Source: Roseburia hominis (GTDB lineage: Bacteria > Bacillota > Clostridia > Lachnospirales > Lachnospiraceae). Taken from it: a stretch of 64,000 bases of DNA. The translations under genes and the position numbers were made by a program. The DNA lies in the NCBI GenBank assembly GCA_021771815.1, contig JAETOE010000008.1, positions 1 through 64,000 on the forward strand. The letters are read 5' to 3'. Shown here piece by piece: positions 53,703-63,198 of this stretch (its first letter is position 1; every line of letters begins with the position of its first letter). The notes below the pieces were generated by a model, which saw only the letters and a list, made by a program, of their open reading frames with translations, was not told the DNA's origin and searched no databases.

Positions 53703-56153
53703 ATGGATACACACAAGTTTTTTGTCGAGAGGATGCGTTTTCATCTCACAAAAATGAATACACTGGTCTTCGTCGGCTGGTTCTTTGACGGAAGTGCAAA
53801 GGGGCATGAACTGAAGGCATATCTCGACGGAAAAGAGCTTGCGCTTGCGCTTTCCGTAAACCGGGGCGCAGAGGTCAGACAGAAATATATCCGCAGTATC
53901 AACGAGATCGAGGAGGAGATCGTGGGAACGATCGAACTCCCGGCGGACTGGCGCGACTGCGGCGCGGTGACGCTGGTGTCGTCATATGAGGGAGAATCCA
54001 AAAAGGCGTACCGGATTACGACAGCGAAGCTTAAGCGCCATGAGACGGAAATCAGCTATTATATTGAGAAGTGTCACAGAGAGCCGGGGAAGGTGTCGGT
54101 GGCGGGCTGGTGTATGTCCGCAGGCGATGTGAAGCTGGAGCTTTTGGACGGAGACAGACAGCCGGTTCCGGTGAAAATAGAACATTATTACCGGAAGGAT
54201 CTCTTGTCTGTGTTTCCAGAGGCGGATGCAGAGGGAAAGCCCGGCTTTCTCGTGGAAGCGTCCGTGGAGCGGGAAAAGGGAATCTTTTTTCTTGAGATGC
54301 GGGACGCGGGACACAGCTCGCGCGTGCGGCTCACAAAGTGGGACGAGGGAACGAAGCTTCAGTATATTGCGGAGAAAATGGGCGATACCGTGCGCTATCT
54401 GGAGCGGAACGGTGTGTCTGCGACTGCCTACAAAATCAAGAATAAGTTGACGAAGAAAGAGGGAAATACTTACGACAACTGGCGGAAAAAGTATACGGTT
54501 ACGCCGGAGGAACTGGCGCGGCAGAGAGGCGAGGCGTTTTCGGAGGGAGTGCGGTTTTCCGTCGTGGTTCCGCTCTATAAGACGAAGCCGGCTTATCTAA
54601 AGGGGATGGTAGATTCCGTCCGTGTGCAGACCTATGCAGATTGGGAATTGTGCATGGCGCTTGCGCTGTCGGGAGACGGGGATGAGAAGCTCATCGCACT
54701 TTTAGACGCGTATGCTGCGAAGGATTCCCGTATACGCTATATCACGCTTCCGGAGAACGGGGGTATTTCCGCAAATACGAATGCGGCGCTTGCCATGGCG
54801 TTAGGGGACTATATTGTGTTCGCCGATCATGACGATATTCTGCCGGAAAATGCGCTCTATGAGTTTGCGGCGGCGGTTCGTGCGGATGCGTCCGTCGATA
54901 TGATTTACTCCGATGAGGATAAGGTAGATATGGACGGAAAGAAGTATTTCGAGCCGCATTTCAAACCGGATTTCAATATTGATCTGCTGTGCAGCGTGAA
55001 TTATATCTGTCATTTGCTTGCGGTGCGAAAGGACGTCGTAGAGCGGGCGGGAGGGTTCCGAAAGGAATTTGACGGAGCGCAGGATCTTGATTTTATCCTC
55101 CGGTGCAGCGAATGTGCCCGGCATATTCACCATGTGCCGAAGATCCTGTACCACTGGCGCTGTCATATGGATTCCACAGCGGCGAACCCGGAGAGCAAGC
55201 TGTATGCGTTTGAGGCGGGCAGACGTGCAGTGGAGGAGCATTATAAGAGGCTTGGCGTTCCGGCGCGTGTGGAGAATGCGCAGTTTTACGGGATGTACCG
55301 GACGATTTATGAGTGGGAGGAAGAACCGCTTGTGTCCGTTATCATACCGAACAAGGATCACGCGCGGGATCTGGCAAAATGTATCGATTCCATTTTTGAT
55401 AAATCGGACTACCGCAATTTCGAGATCGTGGTTGTGGAGAATAACAGTACCGAGGAAGAGACATTCGATTATTATAAGAAATTAACGGCGGAGCATGAGA
55501 ACGTGCATGTCGTCTATTATGAGGGAGAGTTTAATTTCTCTGCGATCAATAATCTTGGTGCGGCGGCGGCAAAGGGAGAATATTTTCTGCTTCTGAACAA
55601 CGATACGGAGATGATTGACGGAACAGCCATTCGCGAACTTTTGGGCTTTTGTATGCGGGAGGATGTCGGTGCCTGCGGGGCGAAGCTTTTGTATGAGGAC
55701 GATACGATCCAGCATGCCGGGGTCGTCGTGGGCTTCGGCGGAACGGCGGGGCATGCTTTTATCGGAAAGTCGCGCTATGATACCGGATATTTCGGGCGTA
55801 TCCTCTGCGCGCAGGATTATACGGCGGTGACGGCAGCCTGTATGATGACGAAGCGCACGGTCTTTGAGGAAGTCGGCGGAATGACGGAGGAGCTTGCGGT
55901 TGCGTTCAACGATATCGACTACTGCCTGAAGGTGCGTGCGGCAGGAAAACTTGTGGTGTATAATCCTTACGCCGAACTGCATCATTACGAGTCAAAGTCG
56001 AGAGGGTATGAGGATTCTCCCGGAAAGGTGGAGCGCTTCAACAGTGAAGTAGAGGTGCTGATCTCCCGTTGGAGAGAGTTGATTGAGGGCGGGGACCCTT
56101 ACTATAATCCGAATCTGACACTTGATAATTCTGACTTTTCATTGCGCAGATAG
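53703..56153 (+). CDS. Large double GT2 glycosyltransferase with an N-terminal module
   Basis: This 816-residue protein has an unrecognised, strand-rich N-terminal module (about 1-260) and two GT2 domains. Domain 1 (about 280-500) has FSVVVPLYKTKPAYLKGMVDSV and FADHDDILP. Domain 2 (about 540-800) has VSVIIPNKDHA, FLLLNNDTEM and AFNDIDYC. The arrangement resembles wall-associated rhamnan synthesis enzymes. The protein at 56411 repeats the same two-GT2 layout without the N-terminal module, including ELCxAxx and GDPYYNPNL. It follows ugd by 21 bp. Donor and linkage are unknown. Confidence 0.82.
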   Translation: MDTHKFFVERMRFHLTKMNTLVFVGWFFDGSAKGHELKAYLDGKELALALSVNRGAEVRQKYIRSINEIEEEIVGTIELPADWRDCGAVTLVSSYEGESKKAYRITTAKLKRHETEISYYIEKCHREPGKVSVAGWCMSAGDVKLELLDGDRQPVPVKIEHYYRKDLLSVFPEADAEGKPGFLVEASVEREKGIFFLEMRDAGHSSRVRLTKWDEGTKLQYIAEKMGDTVRYLERNGVSATAYKIKNKLTKKEGNTYDNWRKKYTVTPEELARQRGEAFSEGVRFSVVVPLYKTKPAYLKGMVDSVRVQTYADWELCMALALSGDGDEKLIALLDAYAAKDSRIRYITLPENGGISANTNAALAMALGDYIVFADHDDILPENALYEFAAAVRADASVDMIYSDEDKVDMDGKKYFEPHFKPDFNIDLLCSVNYICHLLAVRKDVVERAGGFRKEFDGAQDLDFILRCSECARHIHHVPKILYHWRCHMDSTAANPESKLYAFEAGRRAVEEHYKRLGVPARVENAQFYGMYRTIYEWEEEPLVSVIIPNKDHARDLAKCIDSIFDKSDYRNFEIVVVENNSTEEETFDYYKKLTAEHENVHVVYYEGEFNFSAINNLGAAAAKGEYFLLLNNDTEMIDGTAIRELLGFCMREDVGACGAKLLYEDDTIQHAGVVVGFGGTAGHAFIGKSRYDTGYFGRILCAQDYTAVTAACMMTKRTVFEEVGGMTEELAVAFNDIDYCLKVRAAGKLVVYNPYAELHHYESKSRGYEDSPGKVERFNSEVEVLISRWRELIEGGDPYYNPNLTLDNSDFSLRR

Positions 56154-56210
56154 CGCGGCAGGGGAGGAAAACAGACGCGCAGTCTGGGAAAGAAAGAGGT
56201 AGAAAGCCTT

Positions 56211-56408
56211 ATGATGAAAGTATATATCTGTCCAAATTGCGGATGGATGCGCGTGGTATCGAGACGCAAGGATGTGGAATGCTACAAATGCAATGATACG
56301 CAGATGGTTCTGGCGAAGATGGATTTTGCAAAATATACGGAAATGTCGGAAGAGGAAAGGAAAGATTACTCTGACGGGTGGCTCTATATCCATCAGAAGA
56401 AGCGTTGA
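56211..56408 (+). CDS. Small zinc-ribbon-like protein between GT2 genes
   Basis: This 65-residue protein has two cysteine pairs in YICPNCGW and ECYKCND, a likely zinc ribbon, and a polar helical tail. AAGAGGTAG precedes the two ATG codons. It is 57 bp after one GT2 gene and two bases before the next, so it belongs to the operon. I know of no function; it may help a transferase assemble. Confidence 0.65.
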   Translation: MMKVYICPNCGWMRVVSRRKDVECYKCNDTQMVLAKMDFAKYTEMSEEERKDYSDGWLYIHQKKR

Positions 56409-56410
56409 TT

Positions 56411-58567
56411 ATGAAGATTACAGTACAGAAAGTCATAAAGGGACTGCGGTATTTAAAGCATTATGGCTTCAAGGAATTTGTGATACGCCTGCAGGAAAAG
56501 ATGGAAGCGGAAAATGTGCCGTATGAGCCGTGGTATGAGTGCCATAGGGCAAAGGAGGATGCGCTTGCACGCCAGAAAAAGACATCCGCCGCATGGAAGG
56601 ACGCGCCGCTCATCAGCATTGTGGTGCCGTTATACTGCACGAACGAGCGTTTCCTGCGGGAGATGATCGAATCCGTGCTGGCGCAGAGCTACGGGAAGTG
56701 GGAACTGTGTCTGGCGGATGGCAGCCCGTCCGAACCAGCGGGTTCGGACGGGCGGAAGTTTGCCAAAGGGCAAACTTCCAGTGTTTTGGAAGCACCGGGA
56801 GATGAGCCAGAGGGTTCGGACGGGCGGAAGTTTGCCGGCGGGCAAACTTCCAGTGTTTTGGAAGCACCGGGAAGGGAACCGGAGGGTTCGGACGGGCGGA
56901 AGTTTGCCGGCGGGCAAACTTCCAGTGTTTTGGAAGCGCCGGGAGATGAACCAGAGGGTTCGGACGGGTATAGGACATCTCTTACTCGGATCGTGCGTGA
57001 GTACGCCGATGCGGATTCCCGGATCGTATATAAGGTGCTTTCGGAGAATCTGGGCATTGCCGGAAATACGAACGCGGCGATCGCGCTTGCGACAGGGGAG
57101 TGGATCGCATTTTTGGATCACGACGATCTGCTCGCACCGGATGCGCTCTATGAGGCGGCGGCGTTGATACGGCGGGGACCACAGAAGATCACGGGCGTGG
57201 AGGCGACCGGTTACGGGGACGGCGCGCGGTATGACGTTATTTACACGGACGAGGATAAGATCGATATGGAGGGAAAGGTGCATTTCCAGCCGCACGTAAA
57301 GCCGGATTTTAACATCGATCTGCTTCGCTCCAACAATTATATCACACATTTTACACTTGTAAGGAGAATGCTCGCAGAGCAGGTAGGAGGCATTAACAGC
57401 GATTTTGACGGGGCGCAGGACTATGACTTTATTCTGCGCTGCACAGAGCAGGCGTCGGCAGTCGGTCATGTGCCGCGGATTCTATACCACTGGAGGAGCC
57501 ACACCGAATCGACCTCCGAGAATCCGTTTTCCAAGCAGTACGCGGTCGATGCGGGCAGACGGGCGATCGAGGCGCATCTTAAGCGCCTGGGCGTGCAGGG
57601 AGAGGTCACGGCGACGAAGGATATGGGCTTTTATTCTGTAGATTATCCGTGCAGCAAAGCACCGCTTGTGTCGATCGTCATTCCGAGCAAGGATGAGACG
57701 GAGTCGTTGAAGAAATGTATCGCGTCGATTGAGAAATCGTCTTACACGAATTATGAAGTGATCGTTGTCGAGAACAACAGCGCGCCGGAGACATTTGATT
57801 TCTACCGCAAAATCGCGCCGGATGAGTGTGAGGAGAACGGTGTGCACTGCTATAACGGCACGCTTGGTGGAGGGCAGCGTATTAGCATTGCCGTCTGGAA
57901 GGACGGCTTTAACTATTCCGCACTCAACAATTTCGGCGTCTTATTTTCGCGCGGTGAGTATCTTGTCTTCATGAACAACGATATCGAAATGATTTCCGCG
58001 GACTGGCTTGCCGGATTGCTCGGCGTCTGCCAGAGAAAAGAGGTCGGCATTGTCGGGGCGAAGCTCTATTACCCGGACAACACGGTGCAGCATGCGGGAA
58101 TCGTGGTCGGAATCGGCGGAAACGCGCGCGGTATCGGACAGAATATGTTCACCGGGCTTCCCGGGGAGCGCAGCGGCTATCTGCACAAGGCATCGCTCAC
58201 CATGGATTATTCCGCGGTGACCGCTGCGTGCATGATGGTAAAGCGAAGCGTCTATGAAGAGGTCGGAGGCTTTGAGGAGAAGCTTGCGGTCGCGTTCAAT
58301 GATGTGGATTTCTGTCTGAAGGTGCGTCGTGTGGGGTATCTTGTGGTATACCGCCCGAATGTGGAGGCGTACCATTATGAATCGAAGTCGAGGGGGAGCG
58401 AGGATTCCCCGGAGAAGGTCGCACGCTTTCAGCGGGAGATTGAATATATGCGGACGAACTGGATCGGCGTCCTGAAAAACGGAGATCCGTATTACAATCC
58501 GAATTTATCGGCGATTTACCCGAATTATTCCCTGCGGGACAACAGCCAGATGAGAGGAAGAACGTGA
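56411..58567 (+). CDS. Double GT2 glycosyltransferase interrupted by in-frame repeats
   Basis: This 718-residue protein has two GT2 domains, with LISIVVPLYCTNERFLREMIES and FLDHDDLLAPD in the first, and VSIVIPSKDETESLKKC, FMNNDIEMI and AFNDVDFCLKVRR in the second. The first domain is split after WELCLADGSPS by about 80 residues of EGSDGRKFAGGQTSSVLEAP-type repeats (about residues 105-187). They sit between the DGS strand and the helix, so they may form an external loop or impair activity. Start 56411 is two bases after the small gene. It is a paralogue of 53703. Confidence 0.8.
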   Translation: MKITVQKVIKGLRYLKHYGFKEFVIRLQEKMEAENVPYEPWYECHRAKEDALARQKKTSAAWKDAPLISIVVPLYCTNERFLREMIESVLAQSYGKWELCLADGSPSEPAGSDGRKFAKGQTSSVLEAPGDEPEGSDGRKFAGGQTSSVLEAPGREPEGSDGRKFAGGQTSSVLEAPGDEPEGSDGYRTSLTRIVREYADADSRIVYKVLSENLGIAGNTNAAIALATGEWIAFLDHDDLLAPDALYEAAALIRRGPQKITGVEATGYGDGARYDVIYTDEDKIDMEGKVHFQPHVKPDFNIDLLRSNNYITHFTLVRRMLAEQVGGINSDFDGAQDYDFILRCTEQASAVGHVPRILYHWRSHTESTSENPFSKQYAVDAGRRAIEAHLKRLGVQGEVTATKDMGFYSVDYPCSKAPLVSIVIPSKDETESLKKCIASIEKSSYTNYEVIVVENNSAPETFDFYRKIAPDECEENGVHCYNGTLGGGQRISIAVWKDGFNYSALNNFGVLFSRGEYLVFMNNDIEMISADWLAGLLGVCQRKEVGIVGAKLYYPDNTVQHAGIVVGIGGNARGIGQNMFTGLPGERSGYLHKASLTMDYSAVTAACMMVKRSVYEEVGGFEEKLAVAFNDVDFCLKVRRVGYLVVYRPNVEAYHYESKSRGSEDSPEKVARFQREIEYMRTNWIGVLKNGDPYYNPNLSAIYPNYSLRDNSQMRGRT
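56725..56968 (+). repeat. 72-bp in-frame tandem repeat with nested palindromes
   Basis: Full units start at 56741, 56813 and 56885 and a 12-bp part-unit at 56957. Each carries GGAAGTTTGCC and its inverse GGCAAACTTCC around a short loop. The block opens with CCCGTCCGAACC, inverse to the unit start GGTTCGGACGGG. All units keep the reading frame (24 residues each). The palindrome content is like REP-type elements that insert in genes. Confidence 0.93.
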
Positions 58568-59532
58568 TGGGGGGAACACCGGAAGTAACGATTGTCATTC
58601 CGAATTACAACGGAAAACAGCTTTTGGAAAATTGTATAGAGACATTGAAGAACCAGACCTTCCGGGACTTTGAGGTGCTCGTGGTGGACAACGGTTCGAC
58701 GGACGGAAGCAAAGAGGTCAACGCGGACGGGCTTGCGCTCCGCGTGATTGCCCTGCAGGAAAATACCGGATTCTGCGGCGCGGTCAATGTCGGTATCCGG
58801 GAGACAAAGACGCCGTATGTCATTCTGCTCAACAATGATACGGAGGCGGAGCCGGATTTCGTGGAAGCGCTGCTCGCGGGAATCCGCGGGTCGGAGCGCA
58901 TTTTTTCCGCGGGGGCGATGATGATCGATTACCGTGACAGGACGCGCATCGACAATGCGGGCGATTACTATACGGCGTTTGGCTGGGCGGTTGCCAGAGG
59001 CAGGGGCAAGCCCGTTTCGGCTTATCAGAAGGCTTGCAGGGTCTTTTCGTGCTGCGGCGGGGCGGTAATTTACCGCACGAAGCTTCTCCGGGAAATCGGA
59101 GAATTTGACGAGCGGCATTTTGCGTATCTCGAGGATGTGGACATGGGCTACCGTGCGCGTATTCTGGGATATGAGAACTGGTACGTTCCGGGGGCACGGG
59201 TCTATCATGTGGGAAGCGCGACGACCGGAACGCGCTACAACGAAAAAAAGGTATTCCTCGCAGCGCGCAATTCTATGTATCTGATCTATAAGAATATGCC
59301 GTTTCTGCAGATATTGTTAAATCTGCCGCTTATTCTTTTCGGAATTTTTACAAAATTGTTATTTTTTGTAAGAAAAGGATTTGCGGGAGAGTATCTGTGC
59401 GGAATCTGCGAGGGCGTCCACACTTGCAGGGAATGTCGGAAGGTTCGTTTTGCGTGTCGGAATCTGGGGAATTATGCGCGCATACAGCTCTCACTTTGGG
59501 GCAATATTTTCCGGATTCTGTTTTCTGTCTGA
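58567..59532 (+). CDS. GT2 glycosyltransferase, rhamnosyltransferase-like
   Basis: This 321-residue GT2 enzyme has VTIVIPNYNGKQLLENC, VVDNGSTDGS, ILLNNDTEAEPDFV and FDERHFAYLEDVDMGYRAR, the pattern of WcaA/rhamnosyltransferase-like enzymes. A membrane-associated helical stretch (about 245-265) is near the end, followed by a Cys-rich tail (CGICEGVHTCREC). The ATG overlaps the previous stop by one base. Confidence 0.85.
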   Translation: MGGTPEVTIVIPNYNGKQLLENCIETLKNQTFRDFEVLVVDNGSTDGSKEVNADGLALRVIALQENTGFCGAVNVGIRETKTPYVILLNNDTEAEPDFVEALLAGIRGSERIFSAGAMMIDYRDRTRIDNAGDYYTAFGWAVARGRGKPVSAYQKACRVFSCCGGAVIYRTKLLREIGEFDERHFAYLEDVDMGYRARILGYENWYVPGARVYHVGSATTGTRYNEKKVFLAARNSMYLIYKNMPFLQILLNLPLILFGIFTKLLFFVRKGFAGEYLCGICEGVHTCRECRKVRFACRNLGNYARIQLSLWGNIFRILFSV

Positions 59533-59608
59533 GAGAAAATAGTTTGATTGTCAAATAAAAGTACAAAAAATATTAAGAATTTGTTACGAAGTGTTTGCGA
59601 AAAAGACA

Positions 59609-59637
59609 TTGTGCTTTTATGGAAATTATTGTATGAT
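59609..59637 (+). promoter_or_regulatory. Promoter of the priming-transferase operon
   Basis: TTGTGC (59609-59614), 17 bp and TATGAT (59632-59637), 42 bp before the ATG. Confidence 0.6.
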
Positions 59638-59678
59638 GATAGTTATATGGTAGCTAAAATTTGCAAAAGGATAGCATT

Positions 59679-61097
59679 ATGATAAAAGATAATCAGCAGT
59701 ATTTAAACAAACTGCATGTACTGATCGATGCGATGGTCATCATCGCGTCGTATGTATTTGCATGGTGGCTGAAGTTCTTAAGTGGTATTCTGGATCATGA
59801 AGTCGGCGTGCTTTCTTTTGAGTTCTACATGAAAGCGCTTATCGTCATTGTCCCGGGGTATGTGCTGTTGTATTACGCGTTCAATCTCTACACGTCGAAG
59901 CGCGTGCAGGGACGGCGTCTTGAGTTCTCGAATATTGTGATGGCGAACACCGTAGGACTGCTTCTGGCGTTTGCCGTACTCTTTACATTGCAGTCGTATA
60001 ATGCGCAGTTCAAGAACTTTTCCCGTGAGATGTTTTTCTACTTCTATGCAGTGAATATCATCGCGGAGGAGATTGTGCGGCTTTTGATACGCCGTGTTCT
60101 GCGGAATATCCGCAGGAAGGGATACAATCTCAAACACATCCTGCTTGTCGGATATTCGCGGGCAGCGGAGCAGTACATTGACAGAATACAGCAGAATCCG
60201 CAGTGGGGATACAATGTCCGCGGCGTGTTGGATGACAACATTGCGCGGGGCACTGCCTATAAGGGCGTTAAGGTCATTGGGAGCATCGGCAATTTGAATT
60301 ATATCCTGCCGCAGAACAGTCTGGATGAGATCGCGATCACACTCGGGCTGGAAGAATATTACAAATTAGAGAAAATCGTGGCGGAGTGCGAGAAGTCCGG
60401 CGTGCATACGAAGTTTATCCCGGATTATGGAAACATTATTCCGACGAAGCCGTACACGGAGGATCTGTTAGGACTTCCGGTCATCAATATCCGTTATGTG
60501 CCGCTTACGAATACATTTAACGCGTTCACAAAGCGCTGCATGGATGTGATCGGTTCAATCGTGTGCATCATTATTTTTTCACCGTTGATGCTGTTTTCGG
60601 CGATTCTGGTAAAGGCAACTTCGAAGGGGCCGTTGATCTTTGCACAGGAGCGGGTAGGACTTCACAACAAGCCATTTCATATGTATAAGTTTCGCACGAT
60701 GTATGTACAGACCGAGGAAGAGGAGCATAAGGGCTGGACGAAGAAGGACGATCCGAGGGTTACCAGTGTGGGGCGTTTCCTGAGAAAGACAAGCTTAGAC
60801 GAGTTCCCGCAGCTTTTTAATGTGTTGAAAGGGGATATGAGCCTTGTCGGACCAAGACCGGAGCGGCCGCAGTATGTTGAGAAGTTCAGGGAAGAGATTC
60901 CAAGATATATGATTAAGCATCAGGTCCGCCCTGGCATGACCGGATGGGCGCAGGTGAACGGATATCGGGGAGACACCTCGATCCGCAAAAGAATTGAGCA
61001 TGATCTGTATTACATTGAAAACTGGACATTGGGGTTGGATGTAAAGATCCTTATATTGACGGTTTTCAAAGGATTTATCAATAAAAATGCATATTAG
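59679..61097 (+). CDS. Polyprenyl glycosylphosphotransferase (priming sugar transferase)
   Basis: This 472-residue membrane enzyme moves a sugar-phosphate to undecaprenyl phosphate to start a polysaccharide repeat unit. It has about four N-terminal membrane helices, a CoA-binding-like cytoplasmic domain (HILLVGYSRAAEQYI), a further helix and the PglC/WbaP catalytic domain (KRCMDVIGSIVCIII, KFRTMYVQTEE, LVGPRPERPQYVEKF, RPGMTGWAQVNG). AAAGGATAG precedes the ATG. It begins the last operon with the LCP and rhamnosyltransferase genes. Confidence 0.93.
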   Translation: MIKDNQQYLNKLHVLIDAMVIIASYVFAWWLKFLSGILDHEVGVLSFEFYMKALIVIVPGYVLLYYAFNLYTSKRVQGRRLEFSNIVMANTVGLLLAFAVLFTLQSYNAQFKNFSREMFFYFYAVNIIAEEIVRLLIRRVLRNIRRKGYNLKHILLVGYSRAAEQYIDRIQQNPQWGYNVRGVLDDNIARGTAYKGVKVIGSIGNLNYILPQNSLDEIAITLGLEEYYKLEKIVAECEKSGVHTKFIPDYGNIIPTKPYTEDLLGLPVINIRYVPLTNTFNAFTKRCMDVIGSIVCIIIFSPLMLFSAILVKATSKGPLIFAQERVGLHNKPFHMYKFRTMYVQTEEEEHKGWTKKDDPRVTSVGRFLRKTSLDEFPQLFNVLKGDMSLVGPRPERPQYVEKFREEIPRYMIKHQVRPGMTGWAQVNGYRGDTSIRKRIEHDLYYIENWTLGLDVKILILTVFKGFINKNAY

Positions 61098-61108
61098 GAG
61101 AAGAGTTT

Positions 61109-62209
61109 ATGAGCAGAGAAACGGCGAAAAAACCTATGACAAAAAAACAGCGGGCGGCGGTGCAGAAGAAGAGACGGCAGAAGAAAATTGCGTTGGTTGC
61201 AGTAGAGATTCTTGTGCTGCTGCTGTTGGCAGTAGTGTTGTTTATTGTAGTCAAGCTATCTAAGATAGAAAAGGACAATTCGTTCAGCGCGGAGGATATT
61301 GACATCAACGAGGGTATCTCGCAGGAATCCCAGGAGATCATGGAGGGCTACACGACGATCGCCCTGTTCGGACTGGACAACCGTTCCAACGGCAATCTCT
61401 CTAAGGGGAACAGCGATGTTATCATGATTGCGAGCATCAATAACGATACGCATGACGTGAAGCTTGTGTCGGTGTACCGTGATTCTTATCTGGATATCGG
61501 AAACGGCAAATATCAGAAATGCAATTCCGCATATGCGAGCGGCGGACCGGAGCAGGCGATTTCCATGCTCAACCGAAACCTTGATCTTAATATTACCGAT
61601 TACGTGACGGTGGATTTCAACGCGGTCGTTGAGTGCGTGGATCTTTTGGGCGGCGTCGAGCTTACGGTCACGGATGAAGAAGCGATCCTTATGTATGGCT
61701 ATATGGATGAGATTTCCAAGCTGACAAAGAAGAAGTCCGAGTATCTGCCGGGCGGCGGCACATATGTGCTTGACGGTGTGCAGGCGTGTGCGTATGCGCG
61801 TATCCGTTATACGGCAGGAGATGATTATAAGCGTACCGAGCGTCAGAGAATCGTGCTTGCGGCGATGGTCGAGAAGGCGCAGAAGTCAGATATTAAAACG
61901 CTTAACAGTTTAATCGACGAGGTATTCGGAGATATTAAGACGAGCTTCAGCAACGCCGATCTGATCGCGCTTGCCACAAAGATATTTGAGTACAGTCTTG
62001 GTGAGACGACAGGTTTCCCGTTCGAGAAGAATACGATCACACTCGGTTCGAAGGGAAGCGTGGTCGTACCCTGCGACCTTAAGACGAACGTGAAGCAGCT
62101 CCATGTATTCCTGTATGATGACCAGGACTATGAGCCGACGGATACCGTGAAGTCCAACAGCGAAAAGATTATCAGCGACACCGGTTTCCATCAGGGAGAT
62201 GGCTATTGA
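61109..62209 (+). CDS. LytR-CpsA-Psr (LCP) family protein
   Basis: This 366-residue protein has a basic cytoplasmic start, one membrane helix (about 25-50) and an extracellular LCP domain: TIALFGLDNR, SDVIMIASINNDT, VSVYRDSYLDI and YARIRYTAGDDYKRTERQR. LCP enzymes ligate lipid-linked polymers such as capsule or teichoic acid to peptidoglycan. Position after the priming transferase supports attachment of this polysaccharide. It overlaps the next gene by one base. Confidence 0.92.
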   Translation: MSRETAKKPMTKKQRAAVQKKRRQKKIALVAVEILVLLLLAVVLFIVVKLSKIEKDNSFSAEDIDINEGISQESQEIMEGYTTIALFGLDNRSNGNLSKGNSDVIMIASINNDTHDVKLVSVYRDSYLDIGNGKYQKCNSAYASGGPEQAISMLNRNLDLNITDYVTVDFNAVVECVDLLGGVELTVTDEEAILMYGYMDEISKLTKKKSEYLPGGGTYVLDGVQACAYARIRYTAGDDYKRTERQRIVLAAMVEKAQKSDIKTLNSLIDEVFGDIKTSFSNADLIALATKIFEYSLGETTGFPFEKNTITLGSKGSVVVPCDLKTNVKQLHVFLYDDQDYEPTDTVKSNSEKIISDTGFHQGDGY

Positions 62210-63198
62210 TGAAAGTAGATATTATCATACCGACTTATAAGCCGAATGATACCTTCTGTCTGCTCCTGCAAAAATTGCAGGAGCAGACCTTTGTTGTTCA
62301 TAGGCTGATTCTTCTGAATACGGAGGAGCGGCTCTGGGAGGAGGCAAAGGAGAAATATCCGATCGAGGAATGCCTTGCGGCGCTGTCGTTTCCTCACACG
62401 ATTCTGCATGTGACAAAGGAGACATTCGATCACGGCGGTACACGGAATCTCGGGGCAAAAGAATCAGAAGCTGATGTAGTTATGTATATGACGCAGGATG
62501 CAGTTCCGGAGGATGCGTATCTGGTGGAGAAGCTTACGGCACCGCTTGATTCCAATGAGGATGGCGAGGGAGTCGTCGCAGCGGCATACGCAAGACAGCT
62601 TCCGAATGAAGAATGCAGTATTGTGGAACGATATACCAGACAATTCAATTATCCCGATAGCGGAAGGACGAAGGGGAAGGCAGATATCCCGCAGCTTGGG
62701 ATCAAGACGTTTTTCTGCTCCGATGTCTGCGCGGCGTACCGCAAGGATATATGGGAGAAGCTTGGAGGCTTTGAGACCCCGGTGATCTTCAATGAGGATA
62801 TGTTCTTTGCGGCGAAGGCAGTGGAGCAAGGGTATCTGATTGAATACGCGGCGGATGCGAAAGTCATCCATTCCCATAATTATTCCGTGCGCCAGCAGTT
62901 TCACCGCAATTTCGATCTGGCGGTATCGCAGGCGGATCACCCGGAGATCTTTGCGAGGGTAAGCTCCGAGGCGGAAGGAATGCGGCTCGTAAAGAGCACG
63001 ATGAAGTATCTTTGCAGCATAGGAAAGCCGTATCTGATCTGGAATCTGGGCTGGCAGTGTGTGGGAAAATACGCGGGCTACTATATGGGAAAGCACTATA
63101 AAAAGCTCGGCAGACGGCGCATTTTAAAATGTACAATGAGCCCGGAGTACTGGAAACGAATTTGGGCAGATAATGGAGAGCAGGCAGAGAATGAGTGA
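62209..63198 (+). CDS. GT2 glycosyltransferase, RfbF/rhamnosyltransferase-like
   Basis: This 329-residue GT2 enzyme has VDIIIPTYKPNDTF, FDHGGTRNLGAKES, YMTQDAVPED and FNEDMFFAAKAVEQG, the pattern of RfbF-type rhamnosyltransferases. The C-terminal 60 residues are basic and probably membrane-contacting. ATG 62209 overlaps the LCP stop (TGATG). It ends eight bases into the next gene. Confidence 0.87.
   Translation: MKVDIIIPTYKPNDTFCLLLQKLQEQTFVVHRLILLNTEERLWEEAKEKYPIEECLAALSFPHTILHVTKETFDHGGTRNLGAKESEADVVMYMTQDAVPEDAYLVEKLTAPLDSNEDGEGVVAAAYARQLPNEECSIVERYTRQFNYPDSGRTKGKADIPQLGIKTFFCSDVCAAYRKDIWEKLGGFETPVIFNEDMFFAAKAVEQGYLIEYAADAKVIHSHNYSVRQQFHRNFDLAVSQADHPEIFARVSSEAEGMRLVKSTMKYLCSIGKPYLIWNLGWQCVGKYAGYYMGKHYKKLGRRRILKCTMSPEYWKRIWADNGEQAENE

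Noticed and set aside
56741-56968. CRISPR array or insertion sequence
   Set aside because: The repeats are contiguous, in frame and without transposase or spacers.
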